Source: Gammaproteobacteria bacterium RIFCSPHIGHO2_12_FULL_36_30 (GTDB lineage Bacteria; Pseudomonadota; Gammaproteobacteria; Coxiellales; Coxiellaceae). Taken from it: a stretch of DNA of 64,000 nucleotides. The notes under the pieces were generated by a model. It was not told the origin of the DNA, did no database searches, and saw only the letters and a list, made by a program, of their open reading frames with translations. Shown piece by piece: positions 27,546-34,939 of this stretch. Within the stretch, counting starts at the first letter, position 1. The number at the start of each line of letters is the position of its first letter. Where the stretch lies: contig MGXU01000010.1 in NCBI GenBank assembly GCA_001801815.1, forward strand, positions 186,001-250,000, in the 5' to 3' direction. The translations under genes were made by a program, and so were the position numbers.

Positions 27546-28328
27546 ATGCAAAATAATCTTCAACTCACCAAACAAAGTTTCACGATCATTAAGCAACGAA
27601 AAAGTTTACTGATTTTTCCTGCAATCGCAACGACGCTTACTTTAATTTTATTGTATTTCATATTTAATCCCGTTATTCACATTGAAGTAATTGCCTGGAC
27701 AACAAATCAAATTAGCGCCATTCATTTTGCTATTTTTATCTGCGCTATATTATTATTTTTTGCATTCTCACATTTAATTACACAATTATTTCAAGCGGCA
27801 TTAACCAGTTGCGCGATAAAACATATTCAAGGCGAAACGTATTCTATTTTGTTTGGTTTTAAAATGATGTGTTCACATTTTACAAAAATATTTTATTGGA
27901 ATTTTATCATGACAACATTTGGAATTGGTGTCGTGCAAATGCAATATTGGATGGATAATTGGCGTGAAAAAAAATTCTTGGATGATTTATTATCTGGATT
28001 ACCGTGGGTTATTGCGACAACATTCGTAACGCCTGTTTTAATAAAAGAAAATTTGAAAACATTTGCGGCGATAAAAAAATCTGCACAACTAATAAAAAAT
28101 ACATGGGATGCGCCGAAATTTTTGCGTATTAAGTTAGGCCGTACATTATCTCTAATTAGAATTATTGCATTTATTCCGCTGATTATTGCTATTTTTGTAG
28201 GAATAAAAAAAATTATTTTATTTGCATCAATCTTTTTGATCGTCGTTTTAATTTGTGTACACATACTGCATGCCGCGCTGCGGGTCATCACCGTTAGCGC
28301 GTTGTATTTATTTGCGAACAAACACTGA
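27546..28328 (+). CDS. Multi-pass inner-membrane protein of unknown function
   Basis: 260 residues from the ATG at 27546, with AAGGAG about 18 bases upstream. A short amphipathic start is followed by about five hydrophobic segments (near 22-42, 55-80, 115-135, 205-230, 230-255). The N-terminal S-F-T-I-I-K-Q-R-K-S-L-L-I-F-P resembles DUF6159-type membrane proteins, whose role is unknown. It is divergent from queA. Confidence 0.6.
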   Translation: MQNNLQLTKQSFTIIKQRKSLLIFPAIATTLTLILLYFIFNPVIHIEVIAWTTNQISAIHFAIFICAILLFFAFSHLITQLFQAALTSCAIKHIQGETYSILFGFKMMCSHFTKIFYWNFIMTTFGIGVVQMQYWMDNWREKKFLDDLLSGLPWVIATTFVTPVLIKENLKTFAAIKKSAQLIKNTWDAPKFLRIKLGRTLSLIRIIAFIPLIIAIFVGIKKIILFASIFLIVVLICVHILHAALRVITVSALYLFANKH

Positions 28329-28402
28329 CACTGTTCACTGTCACACTTTTCAGTTATGATTCATCCTGAGTTTTTTTCAACCCAACTTTAAGGAAATAAA
28401 TC

Positions 28403-28822
28403 ATGAAGAAAAAACTTTTAGCGATTGGATTAGGCGCGGCATTATCGATGACCGCAGTGAGTGCAATGGCAGACTATTTGACATTAACCAATAATCTCGG
28501 CAGTACAATCACTGTGCTATGTCGTGGCATACCTGCCTTACCAATCAACGTCGGCACTCCACGAGTAATAGAATATAAATATCTCAATATTTATGGCAGC
28601 AGACCTATTTGTAAATTCTATCTCAACAACTACACAACACAGATCGGTATAGCACAAATCTATGTGGCATCTGGAAACACTCAAGCTCAAGTGCTCTCAG
28701 CTGCTTCAACTACTGGATATTCCGCAACAGTAACAGATCAAGATAACGGCACCACTTATCAAACTCCAATCACAACAAGCACACCAGAAGCAAATAATAT
28801 GTCTGTTACGTTTAACAATTAA
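28403..28822 (+). CDS. Small secreted protein of unknown function
   Basis: 139 residues. AAGGAAA stands seven bases before the ATG. The signal peptide (1-23) ends V-S-A-M-A-D. The mature part is beta-rich (Y-L-T-L-T-N-N-L-G-S-T-I-T-V-L) with two Cys (L-C-R-G and I-C-K-F) that could pair. It shares the L-T-N-N start pattern with the protein at 612. It has its own strong terminator, so it is probably monocistronic. No family is recognised. Confidence 0.6.
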   Translation: MKKKLLAIGLGAALSMTAVSAMADYLTLTNNLGSTITVLCRGIPALPINVGTPRVIEYKYLNIYGSRPICKFYLNNYTTQIGIAQIYVASGNTQAQVLSAASTTGYSATVTDQDNGTTYQTPITTSTPEANNMSVTFNN

Positions 28823-28831
28823 TTATTAAAA

Positions 28832-28861
28832 TAAAAGCCATCGTTTTTTGATGGCTTTTTT
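28832..28861 (+). terminator. Rho-independent terminator after the secreted protein gene
   Basis: AAAAGCCATC, loop GTTTTTT, GATGGCTTTTTT. A nine-base stem with a T tail, ten bases after the stop codon. Confidence 0.9.
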
Positions 28862-28874
28862 CTACATGATGTTA

Positions 28875-30173
28875 TTACACATTAAAAGTTAATTGGATAC
28901 CGAATATATTTACACTGGAATTAACAGTTCCTTGGCCAATCGGAAAAAAACTAGGATTAATTGTTGACTGACCCGCATTAAACGAACCAGAATTATCAAC
29001 CGGTGTGTTTCCAAGAAATAAATGTGTCCATCCTATACTGCATTCGACCGTCGGTGTTGGGCGAACATTAAGACCAAACGATACAACATAATGACTTGCG
29101 TCTGGCAAACGAATATCGCGATACGGCAAACTGGTTGGCGTTTCATCATGACCAGCGCCCGCTTCTAATGCAAAATGCTGATTAAATCTATAGCGTGTGC
29201 CAATCGCAAAATTCCATGTGTTGTGATAATTTTCATTGAGTCCAACAGTAGCATTCGGACTACCCGGACCTTGCGCCATATTATTAATAATTAAAGATTG
29301 AAAACAAGACCATTGCGTATAAAACGCACTTGCCATTATTGCTAAACGATGATTGATGTCGTGATACACACTCATCATCGTTGTTGCGGGCAATGGAAAA
29401 TTAGCAGACACTGTTGATGAATTTGTATTTCCAACTCCGCCATTATAATCACTCTGACCTACTGCAGGAATAGTAATAGCTGAACGATAACTTAATCCTG
29501 CGCGTGTTTCTGGAGTAAATTGAAATAGCACACCTGCATTATAACCATATCCCCATCCGGTTAATGTGTTATCAAGCGGTGCAAAAATAGCTTCACTATT
29601 GTAAATTGCTTCGCCATACATCGCATCAAATCCAGCACCCACTGAAACATAATGATTAATTGCATACGATACACTTGGATTTAAATTAATAGTTTCTAAT
29701 TTTGTTTCTGTTGCTAAATCTTCAACGTTATCAACTACGCTATTAAAATCATTATAGTTTGTTGATGCGCCGAACGGTGTTGTTTCTTCTAAACCAACAG
29801 CCCAGCGATCATTAATCGGCAATACATAATGAAAGTTTGGAACAATATTATAAGTATTACCCGGTATGCCAACTGTTGTTGCAGTTTGATAACCACCAAT
29901 GGTGACTGTGCCGTTATATGTTGCACCTAAATTAATAAATACAACACCCGCAGAAATTTGTTGATGTTTCATTCGCGACATTCCTGCCGGATTATAAAAT
30001 ATTGTACCTGCATTATTTGCTTCTGCTGCAGCACCCGCATGATAATCACCTAAACTAGCTGCACTTTCTTCCCATAATTGAAATGCACCTGCAAAACTTT
30101 GCGCGGAAAAAATAAAAATAGATGTGGTGCAAATAGAAATAATATATTTTTTAAGATTATTGGAAAATTGCAT
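28875..30173 (-). CDS. FadL/OmpP1-family outer-membrane transporter
   Basis: 432 residues. The signal peptide (about 1-28) ends S-F-A-G. The mature N-terminus starts A-F-Q-L-W-E and contains the hatch-domain motif F-Y-N-P-A-G-M (NPA box), diagnostic for the FadL family. The rest forms a 14-stranded barrel and ends in aromatic-alternating residues (N-I-F-G-I-Q-L-T-F-N-V). These proteins import long-chain fatty acids or other hydrophobic molecules. The substrate cannot be told from sequence. tRNA-Ser lies just upstream. Confidence 0.92.
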   Translation of the reverse strand: MQFSNNLKKYIISICTTSIFIFSAQSFAGAFQLWEESAASLGDYHAGAAAEANNAGTIFYNPAGMSRMKHQQISAGVVFINLGATYNGTVTIGGYQTATTVGIPGNTYNIVPNFHYVLPINDRWAVGLEETTPFGASTNYNDFNSVVDNVEDLATETKLETINLNPSVSYAINHYVSVGAGFDAMYGEAIYNSEAIFAPLDNTLTGWGYGYNAGVLFQFTPETRAGLSYRSAITIPAVGQSDYNGGVGNTNSSTVSANFPLPATTMMSVYHDINHRLAIMASAFYTQWSCFQSLIINNMAQGPGSPNATVGLNENYHNTWNFAIGTRYRFNQHFALEAGAGHDETPTSLPYRDIRLPDASHYVVSFGLNVRPTPTVECSIGWTHLFLGNTPVDNSGSFNAGQSTINPSFFPIGQGTVNSSVNIFGIQLTFNV

Positions 30174-30196
30174 TAATAAAAATCCTTAAAATAATT

Positions 30197-30286
30197 CGGA
30201 GAAGGTGGGATTCGAACCCACGTGGGCGTTTTCACGCCCCATCCGATTTCGAGTCGGCGCTGTTATGACCACTTCAGTACCTCTCC
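30197..30286 (-). tRNA. tRNA-Ser (anticodon CGA)
   Basis: 90 nucleotides, minus strand, class II. Acceptor GGAGAGG/CTTCTCC (one G-T pair), discriminator G, anticodon loop CTCGAAA giving CGA, long variable arm GGGGCGTGAAAACGCCC, T arm GTTCGAATC. CCA is not encoded. Confidence 0.95.
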
Positions 30287-30294
30287 AATAGCTT

Positions 30295-30522
30295 CTACTT
30301 CAATAAAGTTGGTGGTTTTAAATTGGGTGTTTTCGCTGTTGTATTTTCCGGTGGAATATTTGGCACGGGATAATATGGTTCTTGTTTAATGATTGGAACG
30401 CCGGGCGGTACAACGATTGAATTTACATCTTGATCTTTTTTTAAATAATCTTTTGAATGATTTGCGCAACCTGCTAAAAAAATACTTGCGCAAAACACTG
30501 CAATTAAAGCTATAAAACGCAT
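30295..30522 (-). CDS. Small lipoprotein resembling a BamC N-terminus
   Basis: 75 residues. Lipoprotein signal ending L-A-G-C-A (Cys19), then K-D-Y-L-K-K-D-Q-D-V-N-S-I-V-V-P-P-G-V-P-I and a Pro-rich end. It lies nine bases after dapA, exactly where bamC (nlpB) stands in E. coli. The pattern of lipobox, a charged stretch, then V-V-P-P-G-V fits the flexible N-terminal region of BamC that contacts BamD. The two helix-grip domains of full BamC (about 340 residues) are missing. Either a reduced BamC or an unrelated lipoprotein; position favours the first. Confidence 0.65.
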   Translation of the reverse strand: MRFIALIAVFCASIFLAGCANHSKDYLKKDQDVNSIVVPPGVPIIKQEPYYPVPNIPPENTTAKTPNLKPPTLLK

Positions 30523-30531
30523 ATTAAACTC

Positions 30532-31392
30532 CTAAGCTTGTAACACAGATTGCAACTGCGAATGATACGCAGCATTGAATGGCGTCAATGGTAACCTGAT
30601 TCCGCCCTGAATTAAACCCATTTGTTGCAATGCCCATTTCGTTGGAATTGGATTGGTTTCCAAAAATATCATACGATATAATTCGCGCAAAGAATGATCT
30701 ATTTTTTCGGAAAGTGCGCGATCACCTTTTAATGCTGCAACAGTTAATTCATGAATTTGTTTTGGCGCAATATTTGCAGCGACAGAAATAGTTCCCTTTC
30801 CGCCTGCTAACATAAATTCCATATTGTTTTCATCGCAACCCGTAAAATAATTCATTTGCAAATTCAGCGATAATAATTTTTTTAAACGATTAACATCACC
30901 TGTTGCTTCTTTCACGCCAACAATATTTGCAAATTGTGATAAACGCGAAATAGTTTCTGGTAATAAATCACAACACGTGCGTCCCGGAACATTATATAAA
31001 ATTTGCGGAATAGAAACGGCGGTTGCAATTGCGCGATAATGTTGAAATAAACCTTCTTGTGTTGGTTTATTATAATATGGCGTTACTAATAAAACGGCAT
31101 CTGCACCGAGTGACATTGCTTCTTGTGTTAAAGAAATTGTGTGTGCGGTTGAATTTGTTCCGCAGCCTACAATTACAGGGATTTTTTGACGACATCTCGC
31201 GACTGCGCATTTAATTAATTCACGACGTTCGTCATGTTCAATTGTCGGTGATTCACCTGTTGTTCCTAAAATAACTAAACCATCAGTTTTATTTTCAATT
31301 TGCCAATCAATTAATTTTTCAAAACTTGCATAATCAATTGCGCCGTCTTCGTGCATGGGTGTTACTAACGCAACTAAACTGCCGTGGAACAT
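30532..31392 (-). CDS. dapA: 4-hydroxy-tetrahydrodipicolinate synthase
   Basis: 286 residues from the ATG at 31392, which has AGTAGGAG upstream; the frame extends to 31449 but without such a site. It condenses pyruvate and aspartate semialdehyde, the first step of the diaminopimelate branch. Visible: G-T-T-G-E-S-P-T (substrate loop), Y-Y-N-K-P-T-Q-E-G (catalytic Tyr), Y-N-V-P-G-R-T (Arg), and G-V-K-E-A-T-G-D with the Schiff-base Lys. TIM barrel followed by a helical C-terminus. dapD and dapE are at 15087-17562. Confidence 0.97.
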   Translation of the reverse strand: MFHGSLVALVTPMHEDGAIDYASFEKLIDWQIENKTDGLVILGTTGESPTIEHDERRELIKCAVARCRQKIPVIVGCGTNSTAHTISLTQEAMSLGADAVLLVTPYYNKPTQEGLFQHYRAIATAVSIPQILYNVPGRTCCDLLPETISRLSQFANIVGVKEATGDVNRLKKLLSLNLQMNYFTGCDENNMEFMLAGGKGTISVAANIAPKQIHELTVAALKGDRALSEKIDHSLRELYRMIFLETNPIPTKWALQQMGLIQGGIRLPLTPFNAAYHSQLQSVLQA

Positions 31393-31466
31393 AAACACAC
31401 TCCTACTTTTGGCGATATAATACTGATAGAATCGGTACAATTCAATCATTCATTGAGAACCACACT

Positions 31467-32477
31467 ATGGAAATTTGCATTGCAATTTTTATTGTTCTTT
31501 GCGTTGTTGCGCTTATTTTTATGATCATGAATCAAGTATCAAAAATGTTTTATCAGTCAACGCAACAACTCACACAACAATTTGAAAAATTAACACAAAC
31601 AACGAAAGAACAATTAAAAGAAATTAGTCATGAAGTCAACAAACAATTAACCAGTGGATTTGAAAAAACAACGACGACATTTTTAGATGTCGTAAAACGT
31701 TTAGCAATTATTGATGAAGCGCAGAAAAAAATTACGGAATTGTCAACGAACGTTGTGAGTTTGCAAGAAATTTTATCGGATAAACGTTCGCGCGGTGCAT
31801 TTGGTGAAGTGCAATTGAGTAATTTATTGCATAACATGCTGCCGGAAAATAATTTTGCATTGCAACACACATTATCAAATGGTAAGCGCGCTGACTGTTT
31901 ATTATTTTTGCCTGAACCAACCGGCAATATGGTAATCGATGCAAAATTTCCGCTCGAAAGTTTTCGTCAATTGCAAAATACACAATTAACTGTTGCTGAG
32001 CGAAAAGTAATTGAAACACAATTTAAAACTGATATTAAAAAACATGTTCAAGATATTGCAGAAAAATATATTATTCCAGGCGAAACAGCAGATGGCGCAA
32101 TGCTATTTATTCCCGCCGAAGCAATTTTTGCTGAAATTCACGGCTCTTTTGAAGATCTCGTTGAATTCGCGCAACAGAAAAGAGTGTGGCTTGCATCCCC
32201 TACTACGATGATGGCGATTTTAACAACAGCGCGCGCAGTTTTAAAAGATGCTGCAACACGTCAGCAAATTCACATTATTCAAGAACATTTGGTTGGTCTT
32301 GGAAAAGATTTTGATCGCTTTCAAGAACGCATGGATAATTTAGCGAAACATATTTCACAAGCGAATAAAGATGTTGAAGAAGTGCATATTTCTTCGCAGA
32401 AATTAACAAGCCGTTTTCAGAAAATTGAGAAGGTGGATGTTGGCGCGGCAGAAACAAAATTTATTGCGACTGAATAA
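31467..32477 (+). CDS. rmuC: RmuC-family protein
   Basis: 336 residues, shorter than the 475 of E. coli RmuC. An N-terminal membrane segment (about 1-24) is followed by a coiled coil (about 25-85) and the RmuC domain (S-R-G-A-F-G-E-V-Q-L-S-N-L-L, then V-I-D-A-K-F-P-L-E-S-F and F-I-P-A-E-A-I-F-A-E). The V-I-D-A-K core is the PD-(D/E)xK-like nuclease fold proposed for the family. It limits recombination between inverted repeats in E. coli. The 3' end overlaps the convergent DUF2063 gene by 17 bases. Confidence 0.9.
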   Translation: MEICIAIFIVLCVVALIFMIMNQVSKMFYQSTQQLTQQFEKLTQTTKEQLKEISHEVNKQLTSGFEKTTTTFLDVVKRLAIIDEAQKKITELSTNVVSLQEILSDKRSRGAFGEVQLSNLLHNMLPENNFALQHTLSNGKRADCLLFLPEPTGNMVIDAKFPLESFRQLQNTQLTVAERKVIETQFKTDIKKHVQDIAEKYIIPGETADGAMLFIPAEAIFAEIHGSFEDLVEFAQQKRVWLASPTTMMAILTTARAVLKDAATRQQIHIIQEHLVGLGKDFDRFQERMDNLAKHISQANKDVEEVHISSQKLTSRFQKIEKVDVGAAETKFIATE

Positions 32478-32832
32478 TTTCCGCATATTCTTGTTTTGCT
32501 AAATTTGCAAATTTAATAAATGATTTATCTTTTTGCAAAATAAATTTTCCTAAGTTTTTTCCAACATAACGTAAATTAAAATTTGTTGATGGGAACTCTT
32601 TTAAATAATCTATTACCAAACTTCGAAAAGCAGATTCACCAATTGAATCACATAATGTCGGGAAATCTTGCATCATTGCTAAAATAATACGTTCGGAATA
32701 ACTATTTTGATAAATTTGCATTTGTTCTGATGCGGATAAATTTTTTGATGATAAAATAGATTTTTCAATATCAGAATTATTATTAAGAATATTTTTTTGA
32801 AACCTATTTTGCAATATTTTTAATGATGTCAT
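32461..32832 (-). CDS. DUF2063/BufC-HvfC-type partner protein, N-terminal domain only
   Basis: 123 residues, about half of a typical HvfC/BufC partner. The visible part (L-K-I-L-Q-N-R-F-Q-K-N-I, then S-A-S-E-Q-M-Q-I-Y-Q-N-S-Y-S-E-R-I and F-P-T-L-C-D-S-I-G) matches the N-terminal domain (DUF2063, PF09836), once called DNA-binding. That domain recruits the precursor peptide to the MNIO enzyme in characterised relatives. Two bases separate it from the DUF692 gene, so they are cotranscribed. The C-terminal second domain is absent. Confidence 0.8.
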   Translation of the reverse strand: MTSLKILQNRFQKNILNNNSDIEKSILSSKNLSASEQMQIYQNSYSERIILAMMQDFPTLCDSIGESAFRSLVIDYLKEFPSTNFNLRYVGKNLGKFILQKDKSFIKFANLAKQEYAEIIQSQ

Positions 32833-32834
32833 TT

Positions 32835-33629
32835 TTAATAATCTCTTATTGTACGAGCCTGATTTAATTCCAATATTAATTCAGATAAGGCCGGAATATT
32901 TGAATCACGCTCAATAATTGTTGCAGCATCAGGAAAATATTTTATTGCATCAGCATATAATTTCCATACATCATCGACAATTGCTGCATCATGTGTATCA
33001 ATAATATGTGTTTGACAATGTTTGTGTCCTGCTAAATGAAATTGTTTTACGCGATCAACTGCAATTCCATTTAAATAATTGCACGCAGAAAAATGATGAT
33101 TAAATGCGTTTACATAAATATTATTAATATCTAATAAAATAAAACAATCAGTCTTTTTTGCAACTTCAGAAATAAATTCCCATTCAGTCATTTCTGATTC
33201 TGTAAATGTTACGTAGCTGGATACATTTTCTAACATAATTTGCAGACCTAAAAAATCTTGCACTCTTTTTATTCGTTCAACTAAATGATTAACCGCTTCT
33301 GTTGTAAAGGGCAATGGCAATAAATCATGTGTATTGATTTTATTTATTCCTGTCCAACAAAAATGATCAGAAACACAAATAGGCTTCACATGATTAATTA
33401 ATTTTTTTAACTGTGTTAAATATTTTTTATTTAAGGGATCACAACTGCCAATGGATAATGCAACGCCGTGTAATGAAATAGGATAATACTCACGAATTTT
33501 TTCTAAATATAAAAAATCATCGCCGGATAATTCAATAAAATCTTCGGTGATGCATTCGAAGAAATCGATTACAGGTTTCGTGTTAATTATTTCTTCGTAA
33601 TGCGCGGGGCGCAGACCTAATCCAAACAT
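32835..33629 (-). CDS. DUF692 multinuclear non-heme iron enzyme (MNIO; BufB/HvfB-like)
   Basis: 264 residues from the ATG at 33629 (M-F-G-L-G-L-R-P-A-H-Y). An ATG at 33653 would give 272 but lies inside the upstream peptide gene. A TIM-barrel of the MbnB/TglH/BufB family, whose members use two or three iron ions to modify Cys or Asp in ribosomally made peptides. Putative ligands: S-L-H-G, D-H-F-C-W, M-L-E-N-V, L-L-D-I-N-N, H-L-A-G-H, D-T-H-D, and I-I-E-R-D-S. It is preceded one base away by the second small peptide gene and followed by DUF2063. Confidence 0.88.
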   Translation of the reverse strand: MFGLGLRPAHYEEIINTKPVIDFFECITEDFIELSGDDFLYLEKIREYYPISLHGVALSIGSCDPLNKKYLTQLKKLINHVKPICVSDHFCWTGINKINTHDLLPLPFTTEAVNHLVERIKRVQDFLGLQIMLENVSSYVTFTESEMTEWEFISEVAKKTDCFILLDINNIYVNAFNHHFSACNYLNGIAVDRVKQFHLAGHKHCQTHIIDTHDAAIVDDVWKLYADAIKYFPDAATIIERDSNIPALSELILELNQARTIRDY

Positions 33630-33630
33630 A

Positions 33631-33753
33631 CTAACTCGTCGATGCGCCTGCATTTGTATCCATGTACGCTTTTCCGGGCGCGAAATCGATGGAGCAACTT
33701 GCTAAGAAAATAGAAATAATAATAAATGAACATAAGCAAATCATTTTTTTCAT
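33631..33753 (-). CDS. 40-residue lipoprotein-like peptide upstream of the MNIO gene (peptide 2)
   Basis: Reads M-K-K-M-I-C-L-C-S-F, a hydrophobic stretch, the lipobox L-A-S-C-S (Cys20), then I-D-F-A-P-G-K-A-Y-M-D-T-N-A-G-A-S-T-S. GGAG ends nine bases upstream of the ATG, at the 3' end of peptide gene 1. The stop is one base before the MNIO start, so translation is coupled. It shares K-x-Y-M-D with peptide 1. It may be the substrate of the MNIO enzyme or an entericidin-like lipoprotein. Confidence 0.6.
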   Translation of the reverse strand: MKKMICLCSFIIISIFLASCSIDFAPGKAYMDTNAGASTS

Positions 33754-33759
33754 GTGCGA

Positions 33760-33900
33760 TCAATCTCCATCTGATGCTTCGTTTAAATAATGTAATTGTC
33801 GATCTTTTGTAAAATCCATATATTTACATTTTGTGCAGGGTGTTGTGCAGGCGGATAAAAAACAAGCACTGAAGAATAAAAATAAAATCATTCGACTCAC
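33760..33900 (-). CDS. 43-46-residue Cys-rich lipoprotein-like peptide (peptide 1), candidate MNIO substrate
   Basis: Start is GTG at 33900 (AGGA eight bases upstream) or ATG at 33891. From the ATG: M-I-L-F-L-F-F-S-A-C-F-L-S-A-C, then T-T-P-C-T-K-C-K-Y-M-D-F-T-K-D-R and an acidic end (N-E-A-S-D-G-D). The lipobox L-S-A-C ends at Cys15. The mature region carries a C-x3-C-x2-C cluster (15, 19, 22) followed by K-Y-M-D. Cys-containing leaderless precursors are the usual MNIO substrates. Seven bases separate its stop from peptide 2. First gene of the four-gene cassette. Confidence 0.6.
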   Translation of the reverse strand: MSRMILFLFFSACFLSACTTPCTKCKYMDFTKDRQLHYLNEASDGD

Positions 33901-33911
33901 AATCTTTGTCC

Positions 33912-33957
33912 TCGCTCACTCAATAAAAAATCCAGATGGATCTTTTATTTCGCTCGC
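33912..33957. mobile_element. 46-bp remnant of the MITE (both ends only)
   Basis: CGCTCACTCAATAAAAAATC and CAGATGGATC from one terminus, joined to TTTTATTTCGCTCGCT from the other. The whole internal rod of the 212-213-bp element is missing. It lies upstream of the MNIO cassette, close to its probable promoter. Confidence 0.75.
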
Positions 33958-33978
33958 TCTCACAGCGCATAGTCACCG

Positions 33979-34872
33979 TCATTTTTTTCCCACTTTTTCA
34001 TACCACTTCAACAACGCTTCCGAAAATTGCTCCGGCACAGATTCTTGCGCTAAATGTAATGCATCATCTAATGCTGCAATTTCAGTATTCGGAAAATGAT
34101 CACGCGCCCAAACAACATTTTCAATTGTTGTCATAAATCCTGGAATGGCATACAACAATAATTTTGGAATTTTTGTTTTTTGCAACCACTTCGAATATTC
34201 TTCAATTAATTTCACAACATCAGTCGGCCCTTTTCCTAATGGTAAATCATTTACATATTGCCATAATGGTTTACGACTTTCCGGTGTTTGAAATGGCGCG
34301 CGATAATGTTCCATTTCTTCTTCTGTTAATGGACGAATGACACTGCGCGGTAATAATTTTTCAATAAAATAATTTTGTTTTACAACGGAACGATAACTTG
34401 CGCCGGGACGATTTAATAATGTTGCTAATTGTTGCACGGGCAAAGATAATTGACTCCAATCTGTTACGGGTTGTAAATGCGATTCATAAAATGCAATGCC
34501 TTTAATATTTTTTTCATGACGACGCGCGTAATCAAAACCGATTACCGATCCCCAACCGTGTAAAACTAATGTAATATTTTTTAATTTTAATGCATCAATA
34601 AATGCTTCAATATAAGCAATATGATCAAATACACGATATTCAATATCGGGTTTGTCGGATTGTCCCATGCCAATTAAATCAGGTGCAATGCAACGCGCTT
34701 TCGGTGAAATGGCAGAAATAATATGGCGCCATGTGTAACTGGATGTTGGAACGGTATGCAAAAATACGATGGGATCGCCGGATCCAATATCGATGTAATG
34801 TATTTGCGATCCTTTTACGGAAATAAAATGTGAACCTGCTTCGGGTTGTTGCTTTCTTGCTTGTGTTCTCAT
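33979..34872 (-). CDS. Haloalkane-dehalogenase-like alpha/beta hydrolase lacking its nucleophile
   Basis: 297 residues. The closest recognisable family is haloalkane dehalogenase: P-T-S-S-Y-T-W-R (residues 42-49) and H-G-W-G-S-V-I-G-F-D-Y-A-R-R (105-118). In active enzymes these read H-G-N-P-T-S-S and H-D-W-G-S. Here the nucleophilic Asp of HDWGS is Gly106, and the halide-binding Asn of GNP is Val41. The late His (D-A-L-H-L-A-Q-E) is retained. A dehalogenase mechanism is therefore not possible with this sequence; another substrate, or a binding role, is likely. It is upstream of the MNIO cassette on the same strand. Confidence 0.8.
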   Translation of the reverse strand: MRTQARKQQPEAGSHFISVKGSQIHYIDIGSGDPIVFLHTVPTSSYTWRHIISAISPKARCIAPDLIGMGQSDKPDIEYRVFDHIAYIEAFIDALKLKNITLVLHGWGSVIGFDYARRHEKNIKGIAFYESHLQPVTDWSQLSLPVQQLATLLNRPGASYRSVVKQNYFIEKLLPRSVIRPLTEEEMEHYRAPFQTPESRKPLWQYVNDLPLGKGPTDVVKLIEEYSKWLQKTKIPKLLLYAIPGFMTTIENVVWARDHFPNTEIAALDDALHLAQESVPEQFSEALLKWYEKVGKK

Positions 34873-34939
34873 AATCCCTCACTTTGAAAATATAAATGAT
34901 TGCTGCGCAATCTCGCTTACTTACGCGCGCGGCTCCCTG

